A DNA stretch of 63,873 nt, taken from NCBI GenBank assembly GCA_011109175.1, contig RDEW01000044.1:163397-227269 (forward strand), written 5' to 3'. A model generated the notes under the pieces. It ran no database searches, had not been told where the DNA came from, and saw nothing but the letters and a program-made list of their open reading frames with translations. This DNA is from Dicyema japonicum (Eukaryota; Dicyemida; Rhombozoa; Dicyemidae). This document shows, in pieces, positions 43,707 through 54,359 of this stretch. Every line of letters starts with the position of its first letter. The first letter of the stretch is position 1. A program made the position numbers and the translations under genes.

Positions 43707-44081
43707 TTAAACAAAACAGTAACATGGATAACAGACACTAATTATAACGCCCGTTATTCTGCTTTTTACAATTTTCCATGTATTTTTCTTAGTTAATCCA
43801 TCGAGGTTCTTATTGATTTTCTTATCCTCATCAATTTCGTGATTGATGAATTTACACAATGCTCCATATTTACAGTAAAACTTTTTGTGGTAGACCCTGC
43901 AGAGATTTGTCTTTTATCCTGCTTTACGTGCTTTGTTCATTAACTCAGTTTTTTGATGAGAAAAGTAACAGTTTTCACAATGTATACACGTTCCAGTAGC
44001 TAAAAAGTTCTTGCAAACCTTTTTTTGTCCTTATTCAAATTGAGTCTCAGAAGAGTCGTCTTCAGTTTCTCTTAAAGACAT
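43707..44081 (-). pseudogene. tristetraprolin-type tandem CCCH zinc-finger ORF
   Basis: One minus-strand frame of 125 codons from ATG (MSLRETEDDSSETQFE) with two in-frame TAAs. Finger 1, CKNFLATGTCIHCENCYFSH, is an exact CX8CX5CX3H. An 18-residue linker leads to finger 2, KTNLCRVYHKKFYCKYGALC, then KFINH. The 18-residue spacing and the KT(E/N)LCR lead-in are hallmarks of TIS11/ZFP36 proteins, which bind AU-rich mRNA elements and promote decay. In finger 2 the final His position is Asn, with His one residue later. One TAA replaces the invariant Tyr of YKTEL. It is probably a recent pseudogene with no frameshifts. Confidence 0.7.
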
Positions 44082-44193
44082 GTAGCTGTTACCTAAATAT
44101 CGCGAACAAACCCTTGAATATAGTCAGCTTTACGTGTTTTATGAAATTCATTCAAAATAATTATGAAATTCTCAATTTAACTTTTAAAATAAA

Positions 44194-44382
44194 TTAGACG
44201 TGTCATATTCATCCAAGACTATATTTGAAATATATGAAGGCTTTACTTCTCTTTTGGTAGTCCAACATCCTCCTCTCATTCTTGGAATTTCGTTTGGATC
44301 CGTGGCATTCGTTGGAATTGCTTCCGCTGTTATTTGGAAGTTTTTCTTCGCTAAGGTCTCGTCAAATATATTTAAATTTTAA
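44194..44382 (+). CDS. membrane-anchor exon
   Basis: Following a TAAATTAG acceptor, the frame reads VSYSSKTIFEIYEGFTSLLV, then a hydrophobic helix (ILGISFGSVAFVGIASAVIW) and a short basic tail ending FKF-TAA. Layout and phase resemble exon 63507-63700. No upstream exon at a short-intron distance was found. It may be a leftover last exon. Confidence 0.35.
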   Translation, partial: LDVSYSSKTIFEIYEGFTSLLVVQHPPLILGISFGSVAFVGIASAVIWKFFFAKVSSNIFKF

Positions 44383-44714
44383 CACGTGACTGACTCACAT
44401 AAACTAACATGATATTCTCTTATTAATAATGTGATCCTTCAACCTCTTCTAAGTTTGAGACTAGTCACAAACTATGATGCGACGCTCCGGATTACGTTAC
44501 TGACTGTGATATTCGTGGACTATGACACTAGATGAGATAGTCCGTTTGTGGCTATCAAGAAAACAGGAAGATTATGTGTATTTATGCTCTTTAATACAAT
44601 CTTTTTTAATCATTGCTAATGTGGTTAACGTGGTGTCCTGTGGTTCACTCGATAAGGTGTCACCCATTCCGGAAAGGATTGAAAAGAGTCAATAACTTCT
44701 CCCCACCTCTTGGG
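44383..44714. other. no recognisable gene
   Basis: Mixed-composition spacer with no open frame, bordering the 3' tail of the LINE-B copy. Confidence 0.5.
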
Positions 44715-47393
44715 GGTTCACGTAATTATTATTATTATTAATAGCACTTTCGAAGAACCAAAAATGTAATTTATTTAATTAAGCTTCCGCTTGTGCCGTA
44801 TTTTTCTTCAGGTTATTCTTTCTCCCACAAATCTCTTAACTAACTTCCTCCATGCTTCACGGTTTCTGGCAATTATTCTGAGCGTATTTAGATCATCTCC
44901 TGTTTTCAGTTTTCGTCCTACATTGGTCAGGTCCTTGTGTAGAACCTCTGGCAAAGTTATGCGAGGTCTTCTACGTAACGAGGTATTCACTTCTGGGCAG
45001 AAATATTTTTCCATTGCTATTTTAGCAGGCGTCATCTGGCTCATTTGAAGGATGTGACCAAATAGACGCCATCTTGATTCAAGGATATCCTGACTCGATG
45101 GTCTTGTATTACATACTTTGTATAGATTCTTGTTTGTAATTTTTTTTGGCCAGTTGATGCCAAGCAACAGTCGGAGTTGTTTACAATTGAAAGCATCTAG
45201 TTTATCCATTACCGTTGCAGCGCTGTATATTAAGACTGGTTTCACGAAGGCATTGTATACACGTAATTGTGTGCTAATTTGTTTAAGATGATTCCACACT
45301 ACTCCCATTTTTCTAAAGGTCGCGACGGCAAAAATCTTCCTGTTAGTGATATCCTCTGCGTCTCCGAGCAAGACCCTAATTTTTTACAATAACTCCATTT
45401 TTCATAAGTTCGTGGTAATTGGTAGTTGTCTCCGTCTTTTCCGTATTGATTTTGATGAACCATTTTTCTAGGACATTTGGCATCCTTGTCCGTATATAGT
45501 TTAATGTTTTCTCGTCGCTGGATATATAGTCGATATCATCTGCATAAATCACTTCAATTTGAGGTAAATCGCCAATTAATAGTCTGATGTCTCTGAGTGC
45601 CGCATCCAGAAAGTACCGATGACAAGGAATCTCCCTGCGGTACCCCGAACGTTGTCTCGAATGGGACAGACTCCAAATTTCCAAAACGTACACTTAGCTG
45701 CGCTTTTCCAAGTAATAGACGGATCATTCTGACACTAGTTTCGACAACCAACTTCTCCAAGATATCCAAAAGTCTCCCTCTGTGTATATAGTCAAAGGCT
45801 TGTACTTTTGATGTGTTGCACAAAGCCATCAATGTCCCAAGACCACATCAGCTGTAGATCTCCCTGTCCTGAATCCGCTTTGACCGTGAAAGAGAATGTT
45901 CTCAATGTCAGGTCCAATCGTGTTCAGCACTATAAGTGATAGTGTCTTGCGTAGTGTCGTTAATAGTACGATGGATATTAAATTCGTTAACGGGCCTTTA
46001 GCTTTGCCCGGTTTTGTAGTGCAATTAGTGTGGCATTACCCACATCCAGTGGTTAGTTGTATTTGAATGTTTTGTTGTATATCTGAGTTAATAGTTCAGA
46101 GATCTCGGTCGGTGCATATTTGAAAAGTTCTGCATTTATGTTGTCAGGGCCAGCAGCTCTATTGTTGTTCAGTTTGTCCAGGGCTTTTTTTGTTTCCAAA
46201 ATAGTTATCGGGATATGTAGTTCTCGTGCTTAATCATCGAATTGTTTTTATGTTTTCCCCGTGGATTGATTAAAGGCCTGCTGATAATGACTGGATATGG
46301 CCGATAAAATTTCTTTTTTGTTTAACATAGTCTTTCCAAACTGATAATGTTTTGTGATTTGTAATGAACGCGAGTCTCTATGTAATAGGTGAACAGCCTT
46401 GAACATCTGCGCTCCGTTTGTGAGCTTTTCTACTTCTTTACCCATTCCAAAAAGTTTATTTTCCTTTATTTCCCTCGTTTTTTTCTTTATTTTATACAGG
46501 GTTTCGCATGACTCTTAGAGAGTGTTCCTTTGCCTGCTCCTGACAGGTTTCGACCTGTAAACGTAGGTTCCTCTGCAATTTGGATAGTTCTTCAAGCTCG
46601 TGGTCATAGTGTCCGTTTAAATTGCTTCGATTTTACTCCAACTGTTGAGTGGGCCGTGCACTTTGATGTCTCGCCACAGCTCCCCAGGCATTTTTTTATT
46701 CCACTGTCTGATCTTTTCTCTCAATGTATTTTGATAGCTATCCCGAGTCGGTCCCACCATGCAGAGTTGCTCTACTGCGAACCTCCTCTCAGATATCCTC
46801 ATGCCAGCCGCTTGGAAACCCCTAAATATCGTTTGAAAAGGATACGTGCCACAACCAATCTGTGATCACTGTCTACTAGTGTCCCACTGTAGCTTCGAGA
46901 ATCTGTTAGCAGTGCCTTGTATGCAGATAATGTAATCTATTTGGTTATATATAGGCTTGATAATCCCAGATTTGTCCTTTTGGTAGCAGCTCCATGTCGT
47001 CTTATGTCTTCTGAGTTCCTGAAACCAGTATTGCATAGAAATAGTTTGAATCTATTGCAAAATTCGATTAGCGATTCTCCTGAATGGTTCCTGATCCCCC
47101 TTCCATGGCTTCCCAGTTCTTTTGAACTGCAAATCCCATGCCATAGTGTGGGTAATTCGAAAGATGCAGAATTAAGCGGAAATCATTGTTGATTTCATCT
47201 AGTCCGCCTTTTACTTTCGTTTCCTGTAAGCACGCCACGGTTACCTTGTACGATCCAAGATCCACGCATAAATTTCTTCTTTTAGTATCCGACTTTGATC
47301 CTCTTACATTGAACGAGCTAATAGTAAAAGATCCCGAAGAAAAGCACGAAAAAGACATGTGTGCAATAGAGTCACGTCACCAGCTCAACCAAA
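44715..47393 (-). mobile_element. near full-length LINE-B, decayed
   Basis: Read on the minus strand from the 5' module (47374-47393) it shows an EN start (ISSFNVRG, VACLQETKVKGGLDEINND), then RRFAVEQLCMVGPTRDSYQN, LTNGAQMFKAVHLLHRD, RT palm with IHRGRLLDILEKLV and VPQGDSLSS, IEVIYADDIDYISSDEKT (YADD), LLLGINWPKKITNKNLYKV, SRWRLFGHILQMSQMTPAKI and RRPRITLPEVLHKDL. It ends in an (AAT)n tail (plus-strand ATTATTATTATTATTAAT near 44728-44745). At about 2.7 kb it is the most complete LINE-B here, but broken into at least six frames. Forward ORFs over it are shadows. Confidence 0.85.
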
Positions 47394-47569
47394 AATTTCT
47401 TCATTAAAAACTTCAAAAATAACGGATAAGACAAGAAACTTTGTCACACAAAGTTTAAATTTAAATTATTTTTAAATTAATTTTAGTTTAGCTAAATTTT
47501 GTTTATTAAAATTTAAAGTAAGTCATAATAATAAATAATAATAATAAAAGTAAGTCTATTCTTAAGTCA

Positions 47570-47720
47570 AGTGATCGTGCGTCATGTGGTTCGCCCTGTC
47601 AGGTGGTGTCAGATACAAGCCAAAAGTGTATCCAAAAAGAACCATTTGTAAACTACCATCCAGAAGAGTTCCCCATTTTTGGTTCAATAAAATTAAATTC
47701 ATTAAAATTTTGTTAATCCG
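47570..47720 (-). repeat. dispersed repeat family R1, copy 3
   Basis: Shares GATCGTGCGTCATGTGGTTC and following blocks with the copies at 20.5 and 22.4 kb. On the minus strand it preserves FGYTFGLYLTPPDR and HMTHD in one frame, matching FGFSLGLNLAPPEM..HMTHD of copy 2. Truncated. Confidence 0.6.
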
Positions 47721-47789
47721 AACGAAAAACCAAATAAACTAGAATCTACTGTCCACGACATTCACGATAATTTAGTCTAGCGATTGCGG

Positions 47790-48900
47790 ACATTCAGGAT
47801 GACAACCTCTGAAGGTATCATAAGTAAGGTAAAGGAGATGATCCTACAATTTAAGGAACTGTGATCGCTTGTAAAAGTAGATTTAAAGGAAATGTTGGCC
47901 GTGGAAATGGATAACCCAGGCCGCCTAAACACCATCTAAAATGAAGTTTAAAGATAGTGCTATTTAATGATTAATCTCTTGGGAAAAGGCGTCATTAACT
48001 GGAACTTCGACGTTCTAGTTTTTAATGGGACAAAAATGAAATGATATAACTCTGTGGATATACCATGGGAGGATGATGTGTAGCTGGTACTGGAACATCC
48101 GTCTTCTAAGGAACGATTTACATGTACGTAACCCCAACATCATCGCGAGTTCATATATACTGAAGTTCGCTGTTGTGGATTTTGAAATACAATCAGGAAT
48201 TTAAATTTGAAAAAAATAAGCAATTTTTCCACGGAGATTGCTAAGTTCTTTGAGAGGAAGTCGATGTCGCTCTTGGCGGGAGTTCTAACGCGAAGAACGT
48301 AAGGTAGGGATACTATAAAACAAAGCTAATGGACGACGGTAGATATAACCGGCAGAGAGATATCTGGTTTCAAGCTAACGTATTTATATTTGTTGGAAGG
48401 AGGATATTTTTTAGAGGAACTATTAAAAAGAAGAGCCATGAATGCCTAAGCCAAGTTGTTTCTAGCACTTAAAAGTTTTTATTACTGCTAAAAATTAATA
48501 ATCTTGCACTTATAAGAAAAATAGCAGTTAACGATAAAACTAGCATTTAAAAATATAAAATTTAATGATCGGGAAACCACCAGATGAGATAACCATCTTC
48601 CCTTTTAAAGCCGAAATACCTCGTGCTTAGGACGTCACCTACACTGACACATTGTCTTCTTGCAATATACTACAGAGTGCCTTTAGACCCTGTTTTGCTA
48701 CTGAGGAAGCCAAAAGGTTGAAACGGGCAAAGTACGCTGTCCTACCCAATGATTTTTTGTTTTTTCCACTTTCGGTTAAGACGTCTGATTCCCTTTTGCT
48801 TGCGCTATACGGTCAGGAGACCCCCTGAGCGCTGCTGGTTATTTGAGCGATTCTCGCTCGCTATCCTGAGAAGGAGTAGCCATTCAGTCAGGGGCGGTCG
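47790..48900 (+). pseudogene. LINE-A copy with RLE-like domain, decayed
   Basis: The 3' part (48565-48900) is clear: PPDEITIFPFKAEIP, DVTYTDTLSS, EEAKRLKRAKYAVLPND and RCWLFERFSLAILRRSSHSV align with the C-terminus at 11350-11720. The 5' part (47790-48520) has protein-like segments (EGIISKVKEMILQFKEL, VDLKEMLAVEMDN, VDIPWEDD) separated by TAA/TAG. These may be the element's N-terminal region or another relic. There is no RT core between, so it is a deletion copy. Confidence 0.6.
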
Positions 48901-49120
48901 TTATATGACCATTTGCTCACTTTTCTGTAATATATCGTTCAAAGAAAAAAATCGATTATTAGTTCTGGTTGACCCTTAAAAAGATATGTTAAAAAATATA
49001 AATTATTTTTCACCGCTTAAAATAGTATTTATTTTTTTCTAGAACTTAAAAATAAAAAAAGACAAGTTGAAACTGTTATGGAATTGATAGAATGGCTCTC
49101 ATAAATTAAATTTAATTAAA

Positions 49121-49312
49121 ATGATAAAATATGGGAGATGGTATTGGCGCAGAGATGGAGATACGAATCTTCAAAAGTGGACCACAAAAACCTATCATTT
49201 TAGGAAGAGCTATAAAAATCTTCCTATGACGGATGCAAATAAGATTTTCTTAAACAATTCAGATGGAGAGTATACTCATGGAGGATGTTCACAAAATATT
49301 AAAGAATTATAG
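49121..49312 (+). CDS. 63-residue uncharacterised ORF
   Basis: ATG to TAG. MIKYGRWYWRRDGDTNLQKW is followed by a Lys/Asn-rich part and GEYTHGGCSQNIKEL. No family is recognised. It lies in AT-rich DNA between LINE pieces. Confidence 0.25.
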   Translation: MIKYGRWYWRRDGDTNLQKWTTKTYHFRKSYKNLPMTDANKIFLNNSDGEYTHGGCSQNIKEL

Positions 49313-50029
49313 TGAGAAAATTCAAGGCGTTGATCTTATGAATTCAATCCCATTCAATCAGACAAAGGATTCACTTGAGCTTAATAAATATTCTTTGGAC
49401 GGACTCGAACTGTTGAGGAGATCACAGTGTGGGTGATCAAGATAAAAATTAAAGAATTCAAGGCCAATAAATAAGGTTTTGAATTCATTAGATATTCAAT
49501 GAAGGACCGGAGGAGTTACTATTTGTTCTACAACATCTATTTAACGCAACTATCAAGTGTGGGTATGTTTCGGATTGGTGGAAGAATTCTATAGTTAAGA
49601 TAGTCGGTCCTTAAACCTGCTTAACCCAGGAGAGACCTTCTGAGCTATTGACCGATAGTCTCATATCGAAGTCTGTTGTCACAGCTGGTGTCGGTAAATG
49701 CTCCGAATTACCTATTCATATTATAAAAAGAAGTCTTGACGTGAAAAAAGCCGAAATCGTGTACACAAGCCAACAAATGTGGACCAACTAAGGAAAAAGG
49801 GAACTGCGGAAATGTCCAGACCACGATGCAGTACTAAACATATGCCCTCCAACAAACTCCAAATTGTGTTGATTAAGATAACTCATAGAAAACTCTAAAC
49901 TGTAACTAAAGTTAATAATAGGTTCCTTGTCGACTTCACAAGGAATGACGATTTCATTTTCTTAGTGCATTTATATTTGAGTTATTTCTTCCCCATTAAT
50001 GAGTTCTTTCAGTTCTTTTCGGTACTTAT
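49313..50029. other. degraded RT-like trace, otherwise non-coding
   Basis: 49560-49720 in mixed frames gives DWWKNSIVKIVG, then KPA and SYRSLLSQLV, reminiscent of the WK.A.I.PI.KPG....YRPISLLS entry of LINE RTs. Downstream 49760-49860 has a cysteine-containing stretch (ELRKCPDHDAVLNICPP). Both are too decayed for a firm call. Confidence 0.3.
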
Positions 50030-50927
50030 TCAAAACAGGGTCTTGGATGAAATATTTATTAGCAAATGAATTAAGACATTTAATTTCCTCTGTACTATAA
50101 TGACTCCCTTTCCTGAATTCACAAAAAATTCTTTTTCCAAGTTAAGGGCTTCCAAATAATTCAAAATAAGCTTTTTTCTATAATAATTTTTAAATTTTTT
50201 GATTATGCTTGCATCTATTGGTAAAGATGAACAGTTGTGTTTTGGAAGGAATAAAATTTCAATTTTCACAAAAATTTCGTCAAAACGTAGAGCATTATCA
50301 ATCAGTGAAAGAAAAATAAAGATCTTTTAAACAATATGGTCTTTTACTATAACAAATAACAACAAGTTTAATTTTTATTGCTCCAGTTCCATTAGCAAAG
50401 AGTTACAGTAATCCTCAATATGTGTAGCCCTTACTAAATTCAGGTTCATCTTATCCAAGGATTTATAAAAAACCTTATTATATGAAATGATGATACCTTC
50501 ATTAATAAAACCATTAAATTCACCTATTCTTGAAATCTATTCTACAAATGAATTATTAAATTGAAGGTGTTTACCACTGTCTTTATTTGTTTACTCCAAT
50601 TTTTTACGGTTTTTTAGAATCTCTGAAATTGTCGAAATTCCCAAATAATGATTCATTTTTATTTTACTGAGAATCAATTTTGTTATTTTTATTTTACAAT
50701 TTTTTCTTTTCTGTTCAATAAAAATTTCGACCCTTTTTCTATCCACGTTGCACTGTAAGATTTATATGTAGAATAAACATAAAATAAATTAATCCGAAAT
50801 TTTTGATAAATGTCTCTCAGAATATGAAGTTTCGGTTTATTGAAGCCTGTTTTATCGAAACTTCCTAAATTTTTGCTGACTCGTCCAAAAAATGGATTAT
50901 TGAAGTTGAATTGATGGGGGTTTACTG
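50030..50927 (-). mobile_element. pogo/Tigger-type DNA transposon, deleted
   Basis: The minus strand begins with a CAGTAAACCCCCATC terminus next to a TA dinucleotide, as in pogo/Tigger elements. It then encodes a helix-turn-helix-like segment (LGISTISEILKNRKKLE, as in CENP-B/Tigger DNA-binding domains) and a second DNA-binding part (FNGFINEGIIISYNKVF). The end of the DDE domain follows: FLPKHNCSSLPIDASIIKKF, then NYYRKKLI, matching the LPPN.TS..QP.D.GII..FK..YR pattern. The catalytic core between them is missing and stops abound, so it is a non-autonomous relic. Confidence 0.65.
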
Positions 50928-51538
50928 TAATATAAATTATGGTGTAACATCAAAATTTGCACTCCTTCTAGTACTGTTTGTAATAGAATATGACCCACCT
51001 AATATTATTATAATAAATAACAACCATAGGAATAAAGAAGACATCGTTTTTTAAACGACAGGATTATTGTCCCCTTTCTCTACATAAACATAGCCAGTAG
51101 TAAGTAGTATAATAATAGTACTAATACTATTAATCCCCAAAGATACACCACATAATACTGTTGTAGGTTGTTTGAATGAGGTAGTATAATCAAATACCCT
51201 ATCTCATTAAATGATTCACCCTAATGCGAGTAGATTTTATACCAATCAAACTCACCCACGATTTCAGCCTATGATCGAACGCATACTAAATCAAAATAAT
51301 AGACTACCCTCTGTCATTTCCTCTCAAATCATTATTAAATTGGTTGTGTAGTTATTCTTTTGGACCATTTTTCTTAGTTGAAATTTTCTGAATAACAACT
51401 ATGATGATATGTGGATAAACTTGAAAATGGTGGCAGTGATATTCCCACAATCTCCAATCCATCTATATATTAATTGATAACAAACTCCCTCTATTCTCAT
51501 ACTCTATCTTTTGTCAATTAGACGTATCTAATTATACT
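50928..51538. other. no recognisable gene
   Basis: AT-rich, with some TAATAATAGTACTAATACTA low complexity near 51100. Confidence 0.5.
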
Positions 51539-51776
51539 ACCCATACTCTTGTTAACCTTCCGCATCAAGCGGGTCCTCTCTTGATTACTATCAAATTTAT
51601 AACATGTTAACCTAACCTCCCCCGAATTCCCGATAAAACAATACCTATATAACACATACCCATACTCTTGTTAACTTTCCACATCAAGCGGGTCCTCTCT
51701 TGATTACTATCAAATTTATAACATGTTAACCTAACCTCCCCCGAATTCCCGATAAAACAAAACCTATATAACACAG
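51539..51776. repeat. 119-bp tandem duplication
   Basis: 51539-51657 and 51658-51776 are almost identical (ACCCATACTCTTGTTAAC...). No coding signal. Confidence 0.85.
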
Positions 51777-52068
51777 ACAACCTCATTTATTCCACGGAAT
51801 ATCTATACCATTTCATTATAGTCATCTAATATCGAAACATTCAAATTGAATAATTCACTTACAATGCACACTATTTTGTCCGTTATTAGATTTTAATTAA
51901 AATATGAACAAACAAATTGAATTAATAAGTGTGAGATTATACATTAATATGTCAGTCATCACTAGTGTTTCTTTACGAGAAACACTACGGTTAGTTTATT
52001 TAATACATTTTCTTATACTTGGAAATATAGTGAACTGTTGACTCTTTAATAACATATGAGCTAATTGA

Positions 52069-52347
52069 GTGCAGCACTTCACCTTTGCTGCTCTTTTGCA
52101 TAATTATCCTATCGTTTTGACTATCCGGAGTTCCAACTTTCTTATAGGAACCACTAATATATCATCACTAACCCCCAGAGACAGTATAGTCATCCTCAAT
52201 ATTTTCCTAGCGTCCGGGCTGTTGATACTGTCCGGGTTGATAAGACAAATTTATCACTTGAAAACATTAACAACCACTAAGTTTTGCTTCGAAAGATCTG
52301 TCTCTTGTTCTCTCAAAAAACAAAAAAAAATTATTTTGAGTAAATAA
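52069..52347 (+). CDS. 92-codon frame with membrane segment
   Basis: Opens with GTG rather than ATG. It reads HFTFAALLHNYPIVLTIRSS, NFLIGTTNISSLTPRDS, a hydrophobic helix (IVILNIFLASGLLILSGLI) and a Lys-rich tail. It may be an anchor exon of a membrane protein. Its end overlaps the tandem repeat at 52289. Confidence 0.3.
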   Translation: MQHFTFAALLHNYPIVLTIRSSNFLIGTTNISSLTPRDSIVILNIFLASGLLILSGLIRQIYHLKTLTTTKFCFERSVSCSLKKQKKIILSK

Positions 52348-52480
52348 AGCGATTCAGCGAGAAAAAGTCAAAAATAGAAGAGGTCGAAGGATCGGTCCCT
52401 TGTTCCCTCGAAAAACAAAAAAAATTTATTTTGAGTCAATAAAGCGATTAGCGTGAAAAGGGTTATTTGAATGTTATATA
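52289..52480. repeat. 97-bp imperfect tandem duplication
   Basis: GAAAGATCTGTCTCTTGTTC... at 52289 and GAAGGATCGGTCCCTTGTTC... at 52386, each running through AAAAAACAAAAAAA to AATAAAGCGATT. Confidence 0.75.
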
Positions 52481-52537
52481 ATATTTTCTAAATATTTCTA
52501 ATTTCTTTTTAAAAATATAAAATTGCACGCTTCAATT

Positions 52538-52765
52538 ATGAATTATCTCGTATATAAACAGTATCCTGATGGATTTAATGAAAATCAAAAGCGGACATTA
52601 CGCAGAAGATGTTAGAATTTAAAACTGTTGAATGTAGAATTATTTTTTGGATTAAATGATAATCTTCGTACTGTTATTTGTACATTTCAAAAAGCTAGAA
52701 TTAACTCAATTTTAGCTAAGGAACATTCTATTGGACATCCTGGTGTTTTAAGATATAGAAATTAA
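52538..52765 (+). pseudogene. integrase-type zinc-binding domain ORF
   Basis: ATG to TAA, 76 codons with one in-frame TAG. MNYLVYKQYPDGFNENQKRT, then LRRRC, TAG, NLKLLNVELFFGLNDNLRTV, FQKARINSILAKEHSIGHPG and V. The final KEHSIGHPGV matches the first half (HX3H) of the HHCC zinc-binding module that precedes the core in retroviral, Ty3/gypsy and GIN integrases. No DDE core follows, so only the N-terminal piece survives or ever existed. Confidence 0.6.
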
Positions 52766-52846
52766 TTTGCGAAAAGTAAATTGGCATTATTCTTAATTTA
52801 AATTACTTAATTCAACCTTATCAGTTTAATGTTATAAAATATAAAT

Positions 52847-53117
52847 ATGTCAATAATATGGCATTACCTAAATATTTTCGGATTTTCTATAATATTCTTC
52901 GGATTTGCTATATGTGGAGCAAGATATTGGAAGCGACCATCTTCTACAAACTTTGGAAATAAGGATGGGCCTATATCTGTTGAAAGAACTTTTGTTGGCG
53001 ACAACCTTAATAATATCAACTGGGTTGATTTCGATTATTTTATACGGGTGATAGTGGGAAATGTCTGTGATCTATTGATCTTGGACACCTCAGAAATTGA
53101 TTACTTGGATGACAAAA
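52847..53117 (+). CDS. membrane protein exon or small ORF
   Basis: ATG start, then a hydrophobic segment (YLNIFGFSIIFFGFAICGAR) and a polar part (YWKRPSSTNFGNKDGPISVE...) that stays open until it runs into an inverted LINE-B 5' end at about 53118. The last codons therefore belong to the LINE shadow. Product unknown. Confidence 0.35.
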
Positions 53118-53495
53118 TTAAGACTTTGATAATGTGTTATTTGGACGTATATGGAAATCAAAATTTCCGTATGCTGCATGGATGCTTATCAATGAACTCA
53201 AAAGAAGTTTCTTTCCATCGTGTTTTGAGTCACTGGGTAGACCTATTAGACGATATCTTCCTTGGTTTTCATCGAGATAGTGCATAATTTTCGTATCTTG
53301 TATACAGCCAATAGAAACGTTATATATTTCTAGTTCATCACAGAGAGTATTTCTTGACTGAATTTTAGATATTCCTCTAGCATTGAATGTAAGAAAATTT
53401 AGGGCAAGCATATTCTTTTGTATCTTCTGCTTTCTAGCGATTTTTCTTTTCCGTTGTACAGAAAAGAAACGAGGCACGTCACCACCTAACCAAAA
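53118..53495 (-). mobile_element. LINE-B 5' end with EN start
   Basis: Minus strand: the 5' module ACGTCACCACCTAACCAAA (plus-strand orientation) at 53476-53494, then LALNFLTFNARGISKIQSRN, YNVSIGCIQDTKIM and RYRLIGLPSDSKHDG, the beginning of the apurinic-type endonuclease (N.RG and the Q(D/E)T catalytic Glu position, here Asp). It is an unusual 5' fragment, because most LINE copies lose the 5' end. Confidence 0.7.
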
Positions 53496-54169
53496 TCTCT
53501 ACTTTAATCCGGGATTATACTTTTCTATTTTCCTTGGGGATTTAACTTCTTTCTATTTTGTTTCTCTTGAGACATAGCTTAGTGGTTGTTAATGTTTTCA
53601 AGTTATTAATTTGTCTCTTCAACCCGGACAGTATCAACGCCCCGGGTTCTTATGACATACGACAATAATTAACAACTATACGGGAACATCAGGCTTTTGT
53701 AACTATTTCAGACAATATCAGTTTAAAGTGAAAAGTAACTAAAAAAACGACAATTATTTTTTATCGCTTGTTGTAATATTCACATAGATCACCTCGTGGA
53801 GAAAAATGCACACAATTGTATCAACAGACTCACCTTCTCTCTCTCGTGCCAAACTACTATTTATTAGTTTGCCTGGCAGTGGCTACAAGATTGAATTTTT
53901 TTAGTACTTTTTTTTCAAAGTAATCCTGTTGATATAATTCTCTTTTAATATTTTAAAGTATTCGATCAGTTATCAAGTTTGACGATCGCTTGCTTTGCGA
54001 ATGATACAATAGCCTTAATGGCTTAATTTCACAAAGTAGTGTTGCACATTAAGCAATACGGCTGGAATAGACTGCATTTGGCTTATGAGTGGCAGTATTA
54101 TCCAGATGGGTCTAAACGACCAATGTCCCTCTAAACAAAATGCTTATACGGCACAGTTTTGATTATTGT
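53496..54169. other. no recognisable gene
   Basis: AT-rich. Traces of a degraded LINE-B tail may begin near 54050. Confidence 0.4.
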
Positions 54170-54300
54170 CAAAGATTTTACCCAACTGAAGAATTTGAAG
54201 GCACTAAGAGAGGAGTTGAAATCTGCAGATAATCTAGAGTAATTGAAATCGCTAACTAATGCTCGAGAACAAGGAAGACAATGCTATCTAAAATTGTGTT
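54170..54300 (+). pseudogene. LINE-B C-terminal tail trace
   Basis: LKNLKALREELKSADNLE, stop, LKSLTNAREQGRQCYLKL aligns with the last 40 residues of other copies (LRSVSRLLKDGEDLSSLRHLASDRRGWERL). Confidence 0.5.
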
Positions 54301-54359
54301 TGTCCATCTTGCCAAGAATAAATATTGACCTGTCCTGGACCTATTTAACACAGTTGAAT

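Noticed and set aside
45597-47407. Forward ORFs of 64-111 codons
   Set aside because: They lie antisense to a near full-length LINE-B whose minus-strand motifs are clear.
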